A DNA stretch of 64,000 bases from Bacillus_CJ salitolerans (GTDB lineage: Bacteria; Bacillota; Bacilli; Bacillales; SA4), in NCBI RefSeq assembly GCF_042680805.1, contig NZ_JBHUEM010000003.1:248001-312000 (forward strand). The letters are read 5' to 3'. A model generated the notes under the pieces. That model saw nothing but the letters and a program-made list of their open reading frames with translations, had not been told where the DNA came from and did no database searches. The position numbers and the translations under genes were made by a program. Below are positions 8,378-17,392 of this stretch, piece by piece. How positions within the stretch are numbered: position 1 is the stretch's first letter; each line of letters opens with the position of its first letter.

Positions 8378-9091
8378 TTATTTATTACATAGAAATACAC
8401 GAAAACCTAGTTTGGTTGTATACTTACTCGTTAGTTCATGATGTTTGTCTAACATTTGATAGAAGGCTTGATCAATTGATTCAGAAATGTTGAATTCTGT
8501 AAAATCCAGGTCATCTATTTCTAATTCTTCTAACCTAACACTTATTGCTTCTACTGTTTTGAATCCACTTGTAAGGATTAAATCCTTCCATTCTTGTTCC
8601 TGTAAAATTTGATCTATACCATAGTAATCTTTGAGTTCAGTCTTTTCACTTTCTAACAGTGTATCAATTTCGGTCATTTCAATTAGTATTAGAGTTCCTT
8701 TTTCCATTAAAACTCTTGAATATTCTTCTAAGGATTTTTGGATGTTTGTAAAAACAGTGACGGATTCTGAAAGAATTAGGTCAAAAAATCCCGACGCAAA
8801 AGGAAGGTTTTCTGTACTTGCTTCTTTAACGATAGCCGTCTTGTTTAAGGAAGAGAGGCGCTCATTCGTTTTTGTTATCATTATTGGATGGGAATCAATC
8901 GCATAAACGCTACAAGGGTAATGATGACAAATATAACTCGTGGTTTGCCCAGTTCCGCATCCAACCTCTAAAAGATTATGGCAATCTTCCATATTAATTT
9001 CAGCTAAGATGGCTCTAGTGAGTGAAAGTCCACCGGGATGGGCACCGCCTATTCCAAACATTGCTAATAAATCTGTATAAGTATAACCCAT
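8378..9091 (-). CDS. Class I SAM-dependent methyltransferase
   Basis: 237 residues from the start used here. Motif I is LLEVGCGTGQTT, an acidic residue follows the next strand (AIDSHP), and SGFFDLILSESV fits motif IV. The GIGGAHPGGLSLT N-terminus is shared with a Bacillus methyltransferase group of unknown substrate. The ATG at 9091 follows AAAGGAG with 9-base spacing; the frame stays open upstream to 9208 but without a ribosome site. Target molecule cannot be told from sequence. Confidence 0.8.
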   Translation of the reverse strand: MGYTYTDLLAMFGIGGAHPGGLSLTRAILAEINMEDCHNLLEVGCGTGQTTSYICHHYPCSVYAIDSHPIMITKTNERLSSLNKTAIVKEASTENLPFASGFFDLILSESVTVFTNIQKSLEEYSRVLMEKGTLILIEMTEIDTLLESEKTELKDYYGIDQILQEQEWKDLILTSGFKTVEAISVRLEELEIDDLDFTEFNISESIDQAFYQMLDKHHELTSKYTTKLGFRVFLCNK

Positions 9092-9249
9092 ACTTTGAAT
9101 CTCCTTTATCAATTTGGTTCTATTAATCATATTCAAAACAATAGGCAAGGTTCTTTTAGAAAGTAAATTGTTTGAAAATGGGTATCCGCCCTTACACAAT
9201 GAACACAAAGTACATAGTCTATTTTTGAAAGCGTAAGGGAGGTGTCACC

Positions 9250-9342
9250 ATGAGTGGAGTAGGATATGCAGGTGGTTTCGCGTTAATCGTAGTATTGTTC
9301 ATCCTTTTAATCATTGTTGGATCAGCTTACGTTGGTTACTAA
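9250..9342 (+). CDS. YjcZ-family sporulation mini-protein
   Basis: 30 residues: MSGVGYAGGFALIVVLFILL and a short tail. One membrane helix (LIVVLFILLIIVG) follows a Gly/Tyr-rich head, as in the YjcZ family of sporulation proteins. RBS GGGAGGTG stands 5 bases before the ATG. The 3' neighbour is a paralogue with an almost identical helix. Confidence 0.85.
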   Translation: MSGVGYAGGFALIVVLFILLIIVGSAYVGY

Positions 9343-9394
9343 TTAATGTTCAATGGTTATTAATCAGTAATCTCTTTTTTAGGAGGTGAAATTA

Positions 9395-9523
9395 ATGGGC
9401 TACGGATATTGTGGTTATGGCTATGGAGCTCCGGTAGCAGGTGCTTATTCTGGAGGGAATACATTCGTATTAATCGTTGTATTGTTTATCCTTCTAATCA
9501 TTGTAGGTGCAGCTTGGTGCTAA
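9395..9523 (+). CDS. YjcZ-family sporulation mini-protein (second copy)
   Basis: 42 residues, starting MGYGYCGYGYGAPVAG and carrying the same LIVVLFILLIIVG helix as the preceding gene, so the pair arose by duplication. A perfect AGGAGGTGA ends 4 bases before the ATG. The C-terminus has a Cys (AAWC) that the paralogue lacks. Confidence 0.85.
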   Translation: MGYGYCGYGYGAPVAGAYSGGNTFVLIVVLFILLIIVGAAWC

Positions 9524-9555
9524 TCGGTTAAGGAACAAAGGCCTTACACCGCCTT

Positions 9556-9617
9556 CTAACTAAAGAGGTCAGTCATTTATCGTTTAAATCGATAAGGGCT
9601 GACCCTTATTTAGTTAG
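9556..9617 (+). terminator. Long multi-stem hairpin after the YjcZ genes
   Basis: Nested arms CTAACTAAA/TTTAGTTAG, GGTCAG/CTGACC and TTATCG/CGATAA fold into one 62-base structure. No long T-run follows, so it may stabilise the transcript as well as terminate it. Confidence 0.55.
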
Positions 9618-9747
9618 TACAAATTGTATTATTTTTTTATACTAACCATCCGTTTTGAGGGGATACTTCAGCCTATTTTCAGAAAGCATCTAGGCAGTTT
9701 GTTAAATCACCTGGTAACATATGGTCTACGATTGGGAGGGAAGAAAA

Positions 9748-10038
9748 ATGATCGTTAAACCAAATAGACTAAAGAAAGGTGATACTATAGGGATTGTATC
9801 TCCATCGTCTCTAGTAGCTGCCTTTTGCCCTGGAAGAACAGAGAGGGGCATACTGTAGCTAAAGAGATAAGGGTTTAACGTGAAGGTGGGGAGGTTTGCG
9901 AGAGAGAAGAAGGGACATGTTGCTCGAACTATTCAATAGCGTATTACCGACTTTCATGAAATGTTTCAGGATGAAAATGTAAAAGCAAAAATGTAGACAA
10001 TAGGTGGATTTAACTCTCATCAATTATTTTATATAAAG
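9748..10038 (+). pseudogene. Decayed LD-carboxypeptidase (peptidase S66, MccF/LdcA-like) fragment
   Basis: An ATG with ribosome site GGGAGGG opens a typical S66 N-terminus (KKGDTIGIVSPSS...AAFCPGRTERGI) and stops after 37 codons. Family-like sequence continues in another frame (VKVGRFAREKKGHVARTIQ, RITDFHEMFQDENVKA, TIGGFNSHQL) interrupted by TAG codons. The catalytic Ser and the C-terminal two thirds are gone. Intact members cleave peptidoglycan LD-peptide bonds or detoxify microcin C-type compounds. Confidence 0.85.
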
Positions 10039-10292
10039 TGGGAAAAAGATGAGTATAATGATTTTGCAGTGATTTGTTCAAGGCTAGTTGAATAAAGTCC
10101 TTTAATATCTAAAAACTCCTCAGTTTGAATACAATATTGAAGAAGCTCTTGAATAGTGTATTCTAGACTTGACTGTCTCTGAAAGGTACATTGAAATAAG
10201 GATTCTAAAAGAGGTTCATCTTGATTGAAATATGTAACTGTAAAACTATTATTATGTTCTTGCAATTGAACAATACGTAGATTTGTTTCCAT
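10029..10292 (-). CDS. Small hypothetical protein
   Basis: 87 residues, no family recognised. It reads as a compact alpha/beta protein (TNLRIVQLQEHNNSFTVTY) with a Gln- and Ser-rich helix. AGGAGGTG stands 7 bases before the ATG, which is the main reason to call it a gene. It overlaps the tail of the decayed S66 gene on the other strand. Confidence 0.6.
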   Translation of the reverse strand: METNLRIVQLQEHNNSFTVTYFNQDEPLLESLFQCTFQRQSSLEYTIQELLQYCIQTEEFLDIKGLYSTSLEQITAKSLYSSFSHFI

Positions 10293-10460
10293 ATAAGCAC
10301 CTCCTACTATTGAATTGTTTCCAAAATTTTCGTTTTAAATCAAAACGTGTCTAGTAGTTATTCGACATTTCTCGGGAAATATAGACATAGAATCCTTATT
10401 GTTGGAACTGAATTTATAATCAAAAAACTATTGATTTTAACTTGTGAATATGGCAATATA

Positions 10461-10490
10461 TTGAAAAAGCAATGATAAGAAAAGTACAAT
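10461..10490 (+). promoter_or_regulatory. SigA-type promoter of the T-box leader
   Basis: TTGAAA (10461-10466), 18-base spacer, TACAAT (10485-10490), immediately before the T-box stem I. Confidence 0.65.
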
Positions 10491-10492
10491 AT

Positions 10493-10763
10493 GAGAGATC
10501 TTTTACAGAGAGCTTTGGTAGCTGAAAAGAAGCAAAGGTACACATATTGGAAAATGGTCTTTGAGCTGCATACTGAACACCCATTGGTTTGGGTTAGTAG
10601 GCTATGCCGGGAGTTGGCACCCGTTATCCGAGTCACGGTATCGAGAAACAATCTCCGTACCTGCAGAGCCTAATAGTGCGAGCTATTAGGGAATAAAGGT
10701 GGTAACACAGGATTTAAACCCTGTCCTTTAACAATTTTTTGTTAATGGATAGGGTTTTTTGTT
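10493..10763 (+). promoter_or_regulatory. T-box leader with Met (AUG) specifier
   Basis: Stem I starts near AGAGAGC and its specifier loop reads GGAAAATGGTC, giving codon ATG at 10554-10556. The antiterminator T-box sequence AATAAAGGTGGTAACACAGG lies at 10692-10711; its TGGT would pair with an ACCA tRNA end, as for tRNA-Met. A terminator hairpin (10716-10757, AACCCT...AGGGTT plus TTTTTT) follows. Uncharged tRNA-Met should allow readthrough into the methionyl-tRNA synthetase gene. Confidence 0.92.
10716..10763 (+). terminator. T-box terminator/attenuator
   Basis: Stem AAACCCTGTCC-TTTAACA paired with TGTTAA-GGAT-AGGGTTT followed by a T-run, mutually exclusive with the T-box antiterminator. Confidence 0.85.
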
Positions 10764-10837
10764 TTTCTCTCTGTTACCAACAAAATGCTTGTACAGGTGA
10801 TTGCCACGTTCCGATTATCATTAGGAGGATGAAAAGG

Positions 10838-12460
10838 ATGAATGTATTTATTGGAGGGGCATGGCCTTATGCGAACGGTTCATTACATTTGGGACACATT
10901 TCGGCATTGCTTCCGGGGGATATTATTGCAAGGTATTACCGATTAAAAGGAGACTCTGTTTTATATGTATCAGGAAGTGATTGTAACGGGACTCCTATTG
11001 CTATACGGTCAAGGCAGGAAGGAAAGGAAGTAAGACAAATTGCTGATTATTATCATCAAGAGTTCGAAGATTGCTTTACGAGACTTGGCTTTTCATTTGA
11101 TTTTTACACAAGAACTGATGATATTGAACATCATAAAGCTGTGCAGGACATTTTTTTACATTTACTTTCCAAAGATTTGATATACCGTCAGAACGTAGAA
11201 CAATCTTTTTGTGTTTGCTGTGATCAATTTTTACCCGACCGCTATGTTGAAGGAACATGTCCTCATTGTAGTAGTGAGGCTAGAGGGGATCAATGTGATG
11301 CTTGTTCTACTATTTTAGATCCTCTTGAACTATTAAATAGAAGATGTAAACTATGTGGAAATGAGCCTACTATTCATAATACGGAACATTTATATTTTGC
11401 ATTGTCTACGTTTCAGCAACAGCTTGAAAATTTACTAAGTGATAAAAAGCTAACTTGGAGAGATAACGCAATCTCTTTAACAAAAAGATACCTAAATGAA
11501 GGATTACAGAATAGAGCTGTATCAAGAGATTTAAAAGTAGGCGTTCCTATCCCAATTGAAGGATTTGAGGATAAGAAGGTTTATGTTTGGATTGATGCTG
11601 TTTCGGGATATTTATCTGCTTCCATGAAATGGTCGCAAGAAAACAATGAAGAATGGGAGCCTTTTTGGAAAGGAAATGATATCAAATCCTACTACATTCA
11701 TGGCAAGGATAATATTCCATTTCACACCATCATCTGGCCTGCCTTACTCATGGGGTTAGGTGGACTAAATATTCCAACTCATATTATTTCAAGCGAATAT
11801 TTAACTCTAGAACGAAAGAAGATTTCTACAAGTAGAGAGTATGCTGTTTGGATACCTGATTTGCTTAGCCAGTATGATCCTGATTCTATTCGTTATTATG
11901 TGACAATCAATGCACCTGAAAGGCGGGATGCTGATTTTTCATGGAGAGAGTTTGTTTTATCACACAATGGTGAGCTGCTAGGTGCATTTGGGAATTTCAT
12001 CAATAGAACATTAAAATTTATCGAGAAATCCTTTCATGGTGAATTACCAAGGGGGAATTGCTCTCAAAAGGTTAAAGAAGAACTAAAAGAATTATATGTT
12101 AGTATCGGAAAAGGGATTGAAAAAGGAGAGTTGAAAGCAAGCCTTGAAGAGTTATTTGAATATATTCGAGCCGCAAACAAATACTTTGATGAAACAAAAC
12201 CGTGGCAAACATATAAAGAAGATATTAATACGTGTATAAATACATTATATACGTGTGTCCAAATGATTGCCAATTTGTCTAACCTACTTGATCCATTTTT
12301 ACCATTTTCAACAAACAGAATTAGAGAATTTTTACATTTACAGGAACCTACATGGTCTTTAATTGAGGTGGAAAACGTCAAAGTAAATCACATCGTTCCA
12401 TTATTCGAGCGAATCGACACTACTAGGATTGAAGAAGAAAGAAGAAAATTAGGTCTCTAA
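10838..12460 (+). CDS. metG: Methionine--tRNA ligase, second (T-box controlled) type
   Basis: 540 residues. Class I synthetase with HIGH motif HLGH (GSLHLGHI), a connective domain with two zinc knuckles (CVCCDQFLP...CPHCS, CDAC...CKLC), and a KMSKS-position motif that reads KISTS. It charges tRNA-Met with methionine. It lacks the C-terminal EMAP-like tRNA-binding domain that B. subtilis MetS carries (664 residues), so it is probably a second enzyme. Inducible MetRS2-type enzymes in some Gram-positives resist MetRS inhibitors; whether this one does is inference. Start ATG 10838 follows AGGAGG by 9 bases; the upstream ATG at 10829 abuts the ribosome site. Confidence 0.88.
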   Translation: MNVFIGGAWPYANGSLHLGHISALLPGDIIARYYRLKGDSVLYVSGSDCNGTPIAIRSRQEGKEVRQIADYYHQEFEDCFTRLGFSFDFYTRTDDIEHHKAVQDIFLHLLSKDLIYRQNVEQSFCVCCDQFLPDRYVEGTCPHCSSEARGDQCDACSTILDPLELLNRRCKLCGNEPTIHNTEHLYFALSTFQQQLENLLSDKKLTWRDNAISLTKRYLNEGLQNRAVSRDLKVGVPIPIEGFEDKKVYVWIDAVSGYLSASMKWSQENNEEWEPFWKGNDIKSYYIHGKDNIPFHTIIWPALLMGLGGLNIPTHIISSEYLTLERKKISTSREYAVWIPDLLSQYDPDSIRYYVTINAPERRDADFSWREFVLSHNGELLGAFGNFINRTLKFIEKSFHGELPRGNCSQKVKEELKELYVSIGKGIEKGELKASLEELFEYIRAANKYFDETKPWQTYKEDINTCINTLYTCVQMIANLSNLLDPFLPFSTNRIREFLHLQEPTWSLIEVENVKVNHIVPLFERIDTTRIEEERRKLGL

Positions 12461-12465
12461 CTCTT

Positions 12466-12496
12466 ACACGCACTGGAAATAATTTCAGTGCGTGTA
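12466..12496 (+). terminator. Hairpin after the methionyl-tRNA synthetase gene
   Basis: ACACGCACTG pairs with CAGTGCGTGT. The following T content is modest. Confidence 0.6.
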
Positions 12497-12589
12497 TCCT
12501 GTAACTGTGCTAGATATCGGATATGTTTCAACTCATTATTTGTTATAATTGATTCATCTGGAATTCTATAAATATGGGAGGGATGAGTT

Positions 12590-14734
12590 ATATTACTTGA
12601 AGCAACTAGTGTTTTAAAGAAATACTATGGCTATGATTCTTTTAGAAAGGGACAAGCCGAAGCGATAGAAAGTGTGATAGCAGGTGAAAACTCTCTTGTA
12701 TTAATGCCAACTGGTGGAGGGAAATCAATTTGTTATCAAATTCCAGGTTTGTTAGCAGAGGGTACGACACTTGTTATTTCGCCATTAATATCTTTGATGA
12801 AGGATCAGGTAGACAGTTTAAACAGTATGGGTATTAAGGCAACCTTTATCAATAGCTCATTGACACAAGAAGAAGTAAAGAATCGAATTCATGCAGCCCA
12901 TAATGGTGAATTTAAGCTGATATATATTGCTCCTGAGCGTTTTGAATCCCCACAATTCCGTTCTCTTCTTCAAAGTCTTAACGTTTCCATTATTGCAGTG
13001 GACGAGGCACATTGTATATCCCAATGGGGTCATGATTTTAGACCAAGCTATCGAACGCTTAGACTTGCTATAAATGAGCTTTCTACAAAACCCGTTATTG
13101 TAGCCTTAACAGCGACTGCTACAAATGAAGTTATTCAGGATATATGTAAGCTACTATCGATATCAGACGAACATATTTTCTCTACAGGTTTTAAACGAAA
13201 AAACTTACTTTTTTCCATTGAGAAGGGGGTTGATCGAACATCCTTTATCACGAATTATGTAAAGCAACATAAAGACAAATCAGGTATTATTTATGCTTCT
13301 ACTCGTAAAGATGTTGAATCTCTTTCGAACCATCTTCAAAAATCAGGAATTAAGGTTGGTAAATACCATGCTGGATTGTCTGATCAGGACCGAGAGAATG
13401 CCCAAAATATGTTCTTATATGATGACGTGCATGTTCTAGTCGCCACAAATGCTTTTGGGATGGGGATAAACAAATCAAATGTTCGTTACGTTATTCATTA
13501 CCAGCTGCCTAAAAACATAGAGTCCTATTATCAAGAGGCTGGTAGAGCTGGACGAGATGGAGAGGAAAGTGAGTGTATTCTTTGTTTTGCTCCTCAAGAC
13601 ATACAACTTCAAAAATTCTTAATCGAACAAACGCAATTGCAGCCTGACATGAAGAAAAAAGAATATCAAAAATTACAGTCAATGGTTGATTATTGTCATA
13701 CTGAAAAATGTCTTCAAGACTACTTTATTCATTATTTTATTCAGGATGTATCTGATCAAACGTGTGGGAATTGTTCAAACTGTATGGATGAACGAGAGAA
13801 AGTTGATATAACGAAAGACGCACAAATTATTTTCTCCTGTATAAAGAGAATGAATGAGCGGTTTGGGGTTACTCTAGTTGCACAGGTTTTGAAGGGTTCG
13901 GGTAATAAGAGAATTAAAGAGTTTGGATTCCAGCAGTTAACCACTTATGGCCTGCTAAAGAACTATCCAGAAAAGGAAATTACCTTTAGAATACAGTTTC
14001 TATTGGCAGAAGGATTCCTTAAACTTTCTGAAGGGCAATATCCTACTGTGTCCTTAACGAAACGTTGTGTCCCCGTATTACGTAATGAAGAGAAAATTTT
14101 CCAAAGAAGCTTACGACAACCTGAATCGGTCAGTCAAATTAATGATGGGTTATTTGAGCTTTTGAGAAAAGTAAGGAAAGAAATCTCTTCTATAGAGAAC
14201 ATTCCACCATTTGTAGTGTTCTCTGATTCAACACTTCGTGAAATGAGTGAAATCTGTCCACAAAATTTAGATGATATGCTTGAGATTAAAGGGGTTGGAG
14301 AGCAGAAGCTCGCAAAATATGGGCAGCGATTTTTAGACATTATTGTAGATCAAATAGAAAAACATGGTCATCAGCCAACTAAAGAAGTGGTTACATCAGT
14401 AAAAAATATGAAAAATGAACACCCTAGTTTTCTAGAAACATATGAACGGTATAAATCTGGGCAATCCCTTCATGAAATAGCTAAGGGTAGAGAGTTGAAA
14501 ATAATTACGATTCAGAATCACATCATTCAAGCAATTGAAGCCGGCAAGCAAATAGATTGGGAAACAGAATTTTCCATAGAAGAAGAGAAACTGATTTTGG
14601 AAACCTATGATAAGGTTGGATCTGAAAAACTAAAACCGCTTAAAGACTTACTTCCAGATGACATTGATTATTTCAAAATAAAATTAGTGCTAGCGAAACA
14701 GAAATTAGGTACCATGACTAAAACTCTTGCTTAA
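12590..14734 (+). CDS. recQ: ATP-dependent DNA helicase RecQ, apparent AUA start
   Basis: About 714 residues. SF2 helicase core: Q-motif YYGYDSFRKGQ near residue 15, Walker A MPTGGGKS, DEAH box AVDEAHCISQWGHDFRPSY, motif VI QEAGRAGRDG; RecQ zinc-binding domain (four Cys, ending CGNCSNC), HRDC domain, and an extra C-terminal helix-turn-helix region (SLHEIAKGRELKIITIQNHI). It unwinds DNA 3'-5' in repair. No ATG, GTG or TTG exists in frame upstream of the Q-motif. A GGGAGGG at 12576-12582 is spaced 7 bases from an ATA codon at 12590, exactly where Met would be expected (I-LLEA). The first canonical start, GTG 12674, would delete the Q-motif. Confidence 0.85.
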   Translation: MLLEATSVLKKYYGYDSFRKGQAEAIESVIAGENSLVLMPTGGGKSICYQIPGLLAEGTTLVISPLISLMKDQVDSLNSMGIKATFINSSLTQEEVKNRIHAAHNGEFKLIYIAPERFESPQFRSLLQSLNVSIIAVDEAHCISQWGHDFRPSYRTLRLAINELSTKPVIVALTATATNEVIQDICKLLSISDEHIFSTGFKRKNLLFSIEKGVDRTSFITNYVKQHKDKSGIIYASTRKDVESLSNHLQKSGIKVGKYHAGLSDQDRENAQNMFLYDDVHVLVATNAFGMGINKSNVRYVIHYQLPKNIESYYQEAGRAGRDGEESECILCFAPQDIQLQKFLIEQTQLQPDMKKKEYQKLQSMVDYCHTEKCLQDYFIHYFIQDVSDQTCGNCSNCMDEREKVDITKDAQIIFSCIKRMNERFGVTLVAQVLKGSGNKRIKEFGFQQLTTYGLLKNYPEKEITFRIQFLLAEGFLKLSEGQYPTVSLTKRCVPVLRNEEKIFQRSLRQPESVSQINDGLFELLRKVRKEISSIENIPPFVVFSDSTLREMSEICPQNLDDMLEIKGVGEQKLAKYGQRFLDIIVDQIEKHGHQPTKEVVTSVKNMKNEHPSFLETYERYKSGQSLHEIAKGRELKIITIQNHIIQAIEAGKQIDWETEFSIEEEKLILETYDKVGSEKLKPLKDLLPDDIDYFKIKLVLAKQKLGTMTKTLA

Positions 14735-14783
14735 TGTAGGAGTTTTTTCTTTAAAGACACAAAGAGTAGGAAGAGGTGTAACT

Positions 14784-15512
14784 ATGAAACAATTAGTAAA
14801 GTGGCTGCTTGAGTCTACCTATACGGTTGTGTTTACAGGTGCTGGAATGTCTACGGAAAGTGGTTTACCAGATTTTCGATCTGCACTACGAGGCATTTGG
14901 AAGAATAGAAATCCGATAGAACTTGCAAGTGTTCAAGCTATGAAGCATAACAGAGATGCTTTTCTAGATTTTTATACAGAACGTATAAAAGGGGTAAAAC
15001 AGTGCATACCAAATGCAGGTCACTTTACATTAGCAAAGTGGGAAGGTCTAGGATTTGTAAAATCAATTATTACTCAAAATGTAGATGGGTTCCACCATCA
15101 AGCGGGTAGTAAGAATATAAGTGAATTACACGGAACTTTACGGTCTGTTCATTGTGAGCAGTGTAACAAATCTTTCTCAAATGATCGATTTCTTCAGTTT
15201 CATTATACGTGTGAATGTGGGGGGGCAATTCGTCCTTCTGTCGTACTCTTTGGTGAAGGATTACCTATGCATGCACTTCAAATGGCTGAAGCTGAATCAG
15301 CAAAATCAGACTTATTTATCGTACTAGGATCTTCATTACAAGTATCACCAGCAAACTATTTTCCTGTACTTGCAAAAGAACATGGTGCCAAGCTAGTTAT
15401 CGTAAATTTAGAAAACACTGAACTTGACTATTTAGCAGACCTTCTTATTCAAGATGAGTCAATTGGGGAAGTTTTATCGAGGCTAGACATGGAAATCAAT
15501 CGTTCAATTTAA
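14784..15512 (+). CDS. srtN: NAD-dependent protein deacetylase/deacylase (sirtuin)
   Basis: 242 residues. Sirtuin motifs in order: FTGAGMSTESGLPDFRS (NAD binding), TQNVDGFH, catalytic His in LHGT, a zinc ribbon with CEQC and CEC, then LGSSLQVSPA. It removes acyl groups from lysines using NAD+, generating nicotinamide and O-acyl-ADP-ribose. The ATG at 14784 follows AGAGGTG by 6 bases; the frame upstream overlaps the recQ end without a good ribosome site. It lies 49 bp downstream of recQ and may be cotranscribed. Confidence 0.88.
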   Translation: MKQLVKWLLESTYTVVFTGAGMSTESGLPDFRSALRGIWKNRNPIELASVQAMKHNRDAFLDFYTERIKGVKQCIPNAGHFTLAKWEGLGFVKSIITQNVDGFHHQAGSKNISELHGTLRSVHCEQCNKSFSNDRFLQFHYTCECGGAIRPSVVLFGEGLPMHALQMAEAESAKSDLFIVLGSSLQVSPANYFPVLAKEHGAKLVIVNLENTELDYLADLLIQDESIGEVLSRLDMEINRSI

Positions 15513-15540
15513 AAGGTCCTCATTCAAGAGGACCTTTATT
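15512..15540. terminator. Bidirectional terminator
   Basis: AAAGGTCCTC / GAGGACCTTT stem with 6-nt loop and flanking T/A runs separates the convergent sirtuin and SgrR-type genes; it overlaps the latter's stop codon. Confidence 0.85.
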
Positions 15541-17296
15541 CTTTATCTTTTAAGAAAAATAAATCATGAAACGGTACTAAACCGACATTGTTTAGCGTAG
15601 CTCCCACTAAGCTTTTATGAAAAAATGCTTTTTGGGAGGTTGAATACACAGGGATTAGTATATTGTTTTTGAGAAGAAGATCTTCAATGGTTAGAATACC
15701 TTTTCTTTGATTTATGGTGTTGTTTTCTTCCTTCGTAGCCTGAATAAGAGCCTCTACCTTCGAACGTAGTTGAGTATCCAAACTAGTTACGACCATGCTA
15801 AAAGGTGACTGGTACACATTGATAAGTGAGGAAACTTCATTATCTTCCATCACATACTCCGAATATAATAAATCAGCACCCCTATTTATCTCGCTATTCA
15901 AAAAGTCAGAATAAGACACTATCTTTATGGTTAAATGGATTCCACTTACTTTAAGGTTATCCCTTAACCAATAAAGATCCTCTATATTAGGAGTGAGGTC
16001 ATACGTCATAACGGTTAAATGAATGTTATATATATCATGGAATATCGGGTTACTTTCCTGCCACTCAATCTTAGAAAAATAGTCAGTAGGTGCTTGCCTA
16101 TTTTTACGGAGCGCATCGACTAATAATAATTTATGAATAGACGTACTAAATACTTTTCTTACTTGTTCAGAGTGGACATTTCTGTTCATATTCCACATCA
16201 AAAATTTAATGGAAAGGTGTTTGCGTGTAACATGATTAAAGTCATGTCCATCCTGTTGATTCACTAAGAATGGATAATAATGCACTAATTTTTCTTTAAG
16301 TGATACAGTATCTACATCTTCTTGAGCTTTTGGCAAAAACACCACCATAATTCGGTCTAAATGGGGACGACCTTGAAAATGTTGGTGGAACGAATCAAGT
16401 ACGAAGGTTTGATCAGTATGTTCGCTTATTTTATAGGGTCCTGTACCAATAGGAGAGCGACTGAATACTTTCGCTGACTTATCTCCAAGGTTATTTGGAA
16501 CAATGGAGGCTTTTGGAGAAGTCAGTAAGTCTAACCATACAAAGTTTGGGTGCTCAAACATAAATTGGACCGTATAACGATCAATAGGAGAAACATTTTG
16601 AAGGCCCTTTATAATCCAAGCAGACGGAGTATGTATAAGTCGTTTGAACGAGAATACTACATCATCACTCGTTAATTCTTGTTGATGATGAAACTGGATC
16701 CCTTTTCGTAAATAAAAAGTCCAAACTGTAGCATTATCATTTCGCTGCCAATAATGAGCAATTTTTGGTTCGATTTTTTTCTGAATAGCGTCGTACCCCA
16801 CTAGCGTATTAAAGAGCTGTGAAACCATATGTCTTTCAGTTTGCCGTTCAACGTAGGCAGGGTCTAACGAGAAGAGATGTCTGAAATATGGAAAGGTCAA
16901 AATATCTAATGTTTGTTCTTTGTCTCGTATGACGTTATATCCAAATAAATGAGGGAGCTGTGTAAGTAACTCCTGTTTTTGTTGATCTAACAAGTAAGTG
17001 GATATGTAATAAAGTAATTTTGACAAGCTCCCTTTCCTAATCAAAGAATGGGATTCCATTTTAATTAAATCCGCCTGATGAATCATAAATGTAATGGCTG
17101 AAACATTCCCTCTTCCTCTGCCACTTTTCCAATGAATCCACTTTTTTTCATGGAGATTCTGAATGATATGTACCACATTTCGTTCAGAACAAAATAACAG
17201 ACTAGCTAGCTCCTCTCTCGAAATCGGAATGGGTGTTCCAATTTTCACATCGGAAAAGTGATTTTGTAATTTTAAATAGTGTTCGATTAGCTCCAT
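15536..17296 (-). CDS. SgrR-family regulator (HTH + solute-binding-protein domain)
   Basis: 586 residues. Residues 1-110 form an SgrR-type winged helix (PISREELASLLFCSERNVVHII, WKSGRGRGN); the rest is a cytoplasmic SBP_bac_5 domain (FYLRKGIQFHHQQELTSDDVVFSFKRL) without a signal peptide. Such proteins couple binding of a small solute to DNA binding. It is divergent from an EamA-family exporter gene with a 96-bp shared promoter region, so that transporter is the likely target. Ligand unknown. Confidence 0.85.
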   Translation of the reverse strand: MELIEHYLKLQNHFSDVKIGTPIPISREELASLLFCSERNVVHIIQNLHEKKWIHWKSGRGRGNVSAITFMIHQADLIKMESHSLIRKGSLSKLLYYISTYLLDQQKQELLTQLPHLFGYNVIRDKEQTLDILTFPYFRHLFSLDPAYVERQTERHMVSQLFNTLVGYDAIQKKIEPKIAHYWQRNDNATVWTFYLRKGIQFHHQQELTSDDVVFSFKRLIHTPSAWIIKGLQNVSPIDRYTVQFMFEHPNFVWLDLLTSPKASIVPNNLGDKSAKVFSRSPIGTGPYKISEHTDQTFVLDSFHQHFQGRPHLDRIMVVFLPKAQEDVDTVSLKEKLVHYYPFLVNQQDGHDFNHVTRKHLSIKFLMWNMNRNVHSEQVRKVFSTSIHKLLLVDALRKNRQAPTDYFSKIEWQESNPIFHDIYNIHLTVMTYDLTPNIEDLYWLRDNLKVSGIHLTIKIVSYSDFLNSEINRGADLLYSEYVMEDNEVSSLINVYQSPFSMVVTSLDTQLRSKVEALIQATKEENNTINQRKGILTIEDLLLKNNILIPVYSTSQKAFFHKSLVGATLNNVGLVPFHDLFFLKDKE

Positions 17297-17392
17297 ATTT
17301 AACTCCTAGTCGAAAAGGTGAAATGAATTAATTGTATTTTACACTTTTTCTTCACCTTATTCTAGCTAGAATGAAAGGGAAGGAGTGGTTAT

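Noticed and set aside
10358..10673. Two ORFs inside the T-box leader (97 aa minus, 60 aa plus)
   Set aside because: They lack ribosome sites and coincide with the conserved RNA structure.
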